Assembly: GCA_003551985.1 (NCBI GenBank)
Contig: PUOB01000185.1
Span: 1-7,101, forward strand
DNA: 7,101 nucleotides
DNA from: Desulfobacteraceae bacterium
GTDB lineage: Bacteria; Desulfobacterota; Desulfobacteria; Desulfobacterales; Desulfosalsimonadaceae
Reading direction: 5' to 3'
The position numbers and the translations under genes were made by a program. The notes beneath the pieces were generated by a model. The model had not been told where the DNA came from. It saw only the letters and a program-made list of their open reading frames with translations, and searched no databases. Shown one piece after another: positions 6,901 through 7,101 of this stretch (the first letter of the stretch is position 1; every line of letters begins with the position of its first letter).

Positions 6901-6980
6901 TTATCGTTTCCCGCTCCCGCGGGGAACGCTGATGCGCCTGTTATCGTTTCCCGCTCCCGCGGGGAACGTTGATGCGCTTC
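6901..6980. repeat. Two tandem copies of a 40-bp unit with a GC-rich hairpin
   Basis: Units 6901-6940 and 6941-6980 match at 37 of 40 positions and both are preceded by TG. Each holds an inverted repeat with a 10-bp stem (one T-G pair) and loop TCCC: 6905-6914 with 6919-6928, and 6945-6954 with 6959-6968. The core CCCGCTCCCGCGGGGAAC looks like part of a type I-E CRISPR repeat, but the copies are directly tandem with only about 10-16 bases between cores, so this is not an array. It fits the dispersed 'GTTCCC...GGGAAC' palindromes I know from Desulfobacterota genomes. Confidence 0.8.
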
Positions 6981-7002
6981 CTTCGTCAGCACATCCTATG
7001 AC

Positions 7003-7094
7003 TACAACCGGGCGAAAGATTTTTCGCCCCTACAACCGGGCGAAAGATTTTTCGCCCCTACAACCGGGCGAAAGATTTTTCGCCCCTACAACCG
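7003..7094. repeat. Three tandem copies of a 28-bp hairpin unit plus a partial fourth
   Basis: Identical 28-bp units occupy 7003-7030, 7031-7058 and 7059-7086; the first eight bases of a fourth (TACAACCG) follow at 7087-7094. Within each unit GGGCGAAA pairs with TTTCGCCC or its equivalent across a GATT loop, giving an 8-bp stem. The perfect identity of the copies indicates recent tandem amplification. No gene is seen in the right-hand 254 bases of the window. The hairpins could terminate or protect a transcript arriving from beyond the right edge, but this cannot be shown. Confidence 0.85.
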
Positions 7095-7101
7095 ACACCC
7101 C

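Noticed and set aside
6901..6980. CRISPR array, because the core resembles a type I-E repeat
   Set aside because: Only two copies, 40-bp period with no room for 32-bp spacers, and the sequence between cores is itself repeated.

Overview
The window holds six genes, all read from the minus strand and therefore listed here from right to left: an acyl-CoA carboxyltransferase (mmdA/12S type), a 71-residue small protein, a pyruvate/oxaloacetate carboxyltransferase fused to a biotin carrier (pycB/oadA type, 5S+1.3S), sucC, sucD and the membrane cytochrome b subunit of succinate dehydrogenase (sdhC). Spacings are 24-29 bp except for a 123-bp gap before pycB, so this looks like one operon with a possible second promoter in that gap. 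No RNA genes, CRISPR array, transposase or prophage genes were seen.

Together the genes describe the methylmalonyl-CoA (randomising) route between propionate and succinate/fumarate. The carboxyltransferase pair can move a carboxyl group between methylmalonyl-CoA and pyruvate through the biotin on PycB. SucCD interconverts succinyl-CoA and succinate with a nucleotide. SdhC is the membrane anchor that passes electrons between succinate and quinone. No biotin carboxylase, sodium-pump beta subunit or methylmalonyl-CoA mutase is visible, which favours a transcarboxylase reading over a sodium-pumping decarboxylase, although missing partners may lie outside the window. The expected flavoprotein and iron-sulfur subunits (sdhA, sdhB) are not present; they could lie just past the left edge.

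The flanks are repeat-rich. Positions 7-130, immediately after the sdhC stop, form a 124-bp imperfect palindrome with 18-bp perfect ends. Upstream of the first gene (6848-7101) are a -10 box, two tandem copies of a 40-bp unit holding a GC-rich hairpin, and three tandem copies of a 28-bp unit holding an 8-bp-stem hairpin. Such dispersed palindromes, the five-helix di-haem type of SdhC and the carboxyltransferase/sucCD/sdh grouping suggest an anaerobic Desulfobacterota (sulfate-reducing or syntrophic propionate- or acetate-metabolising relative). This placement is inference from general knowledge, not a database match.
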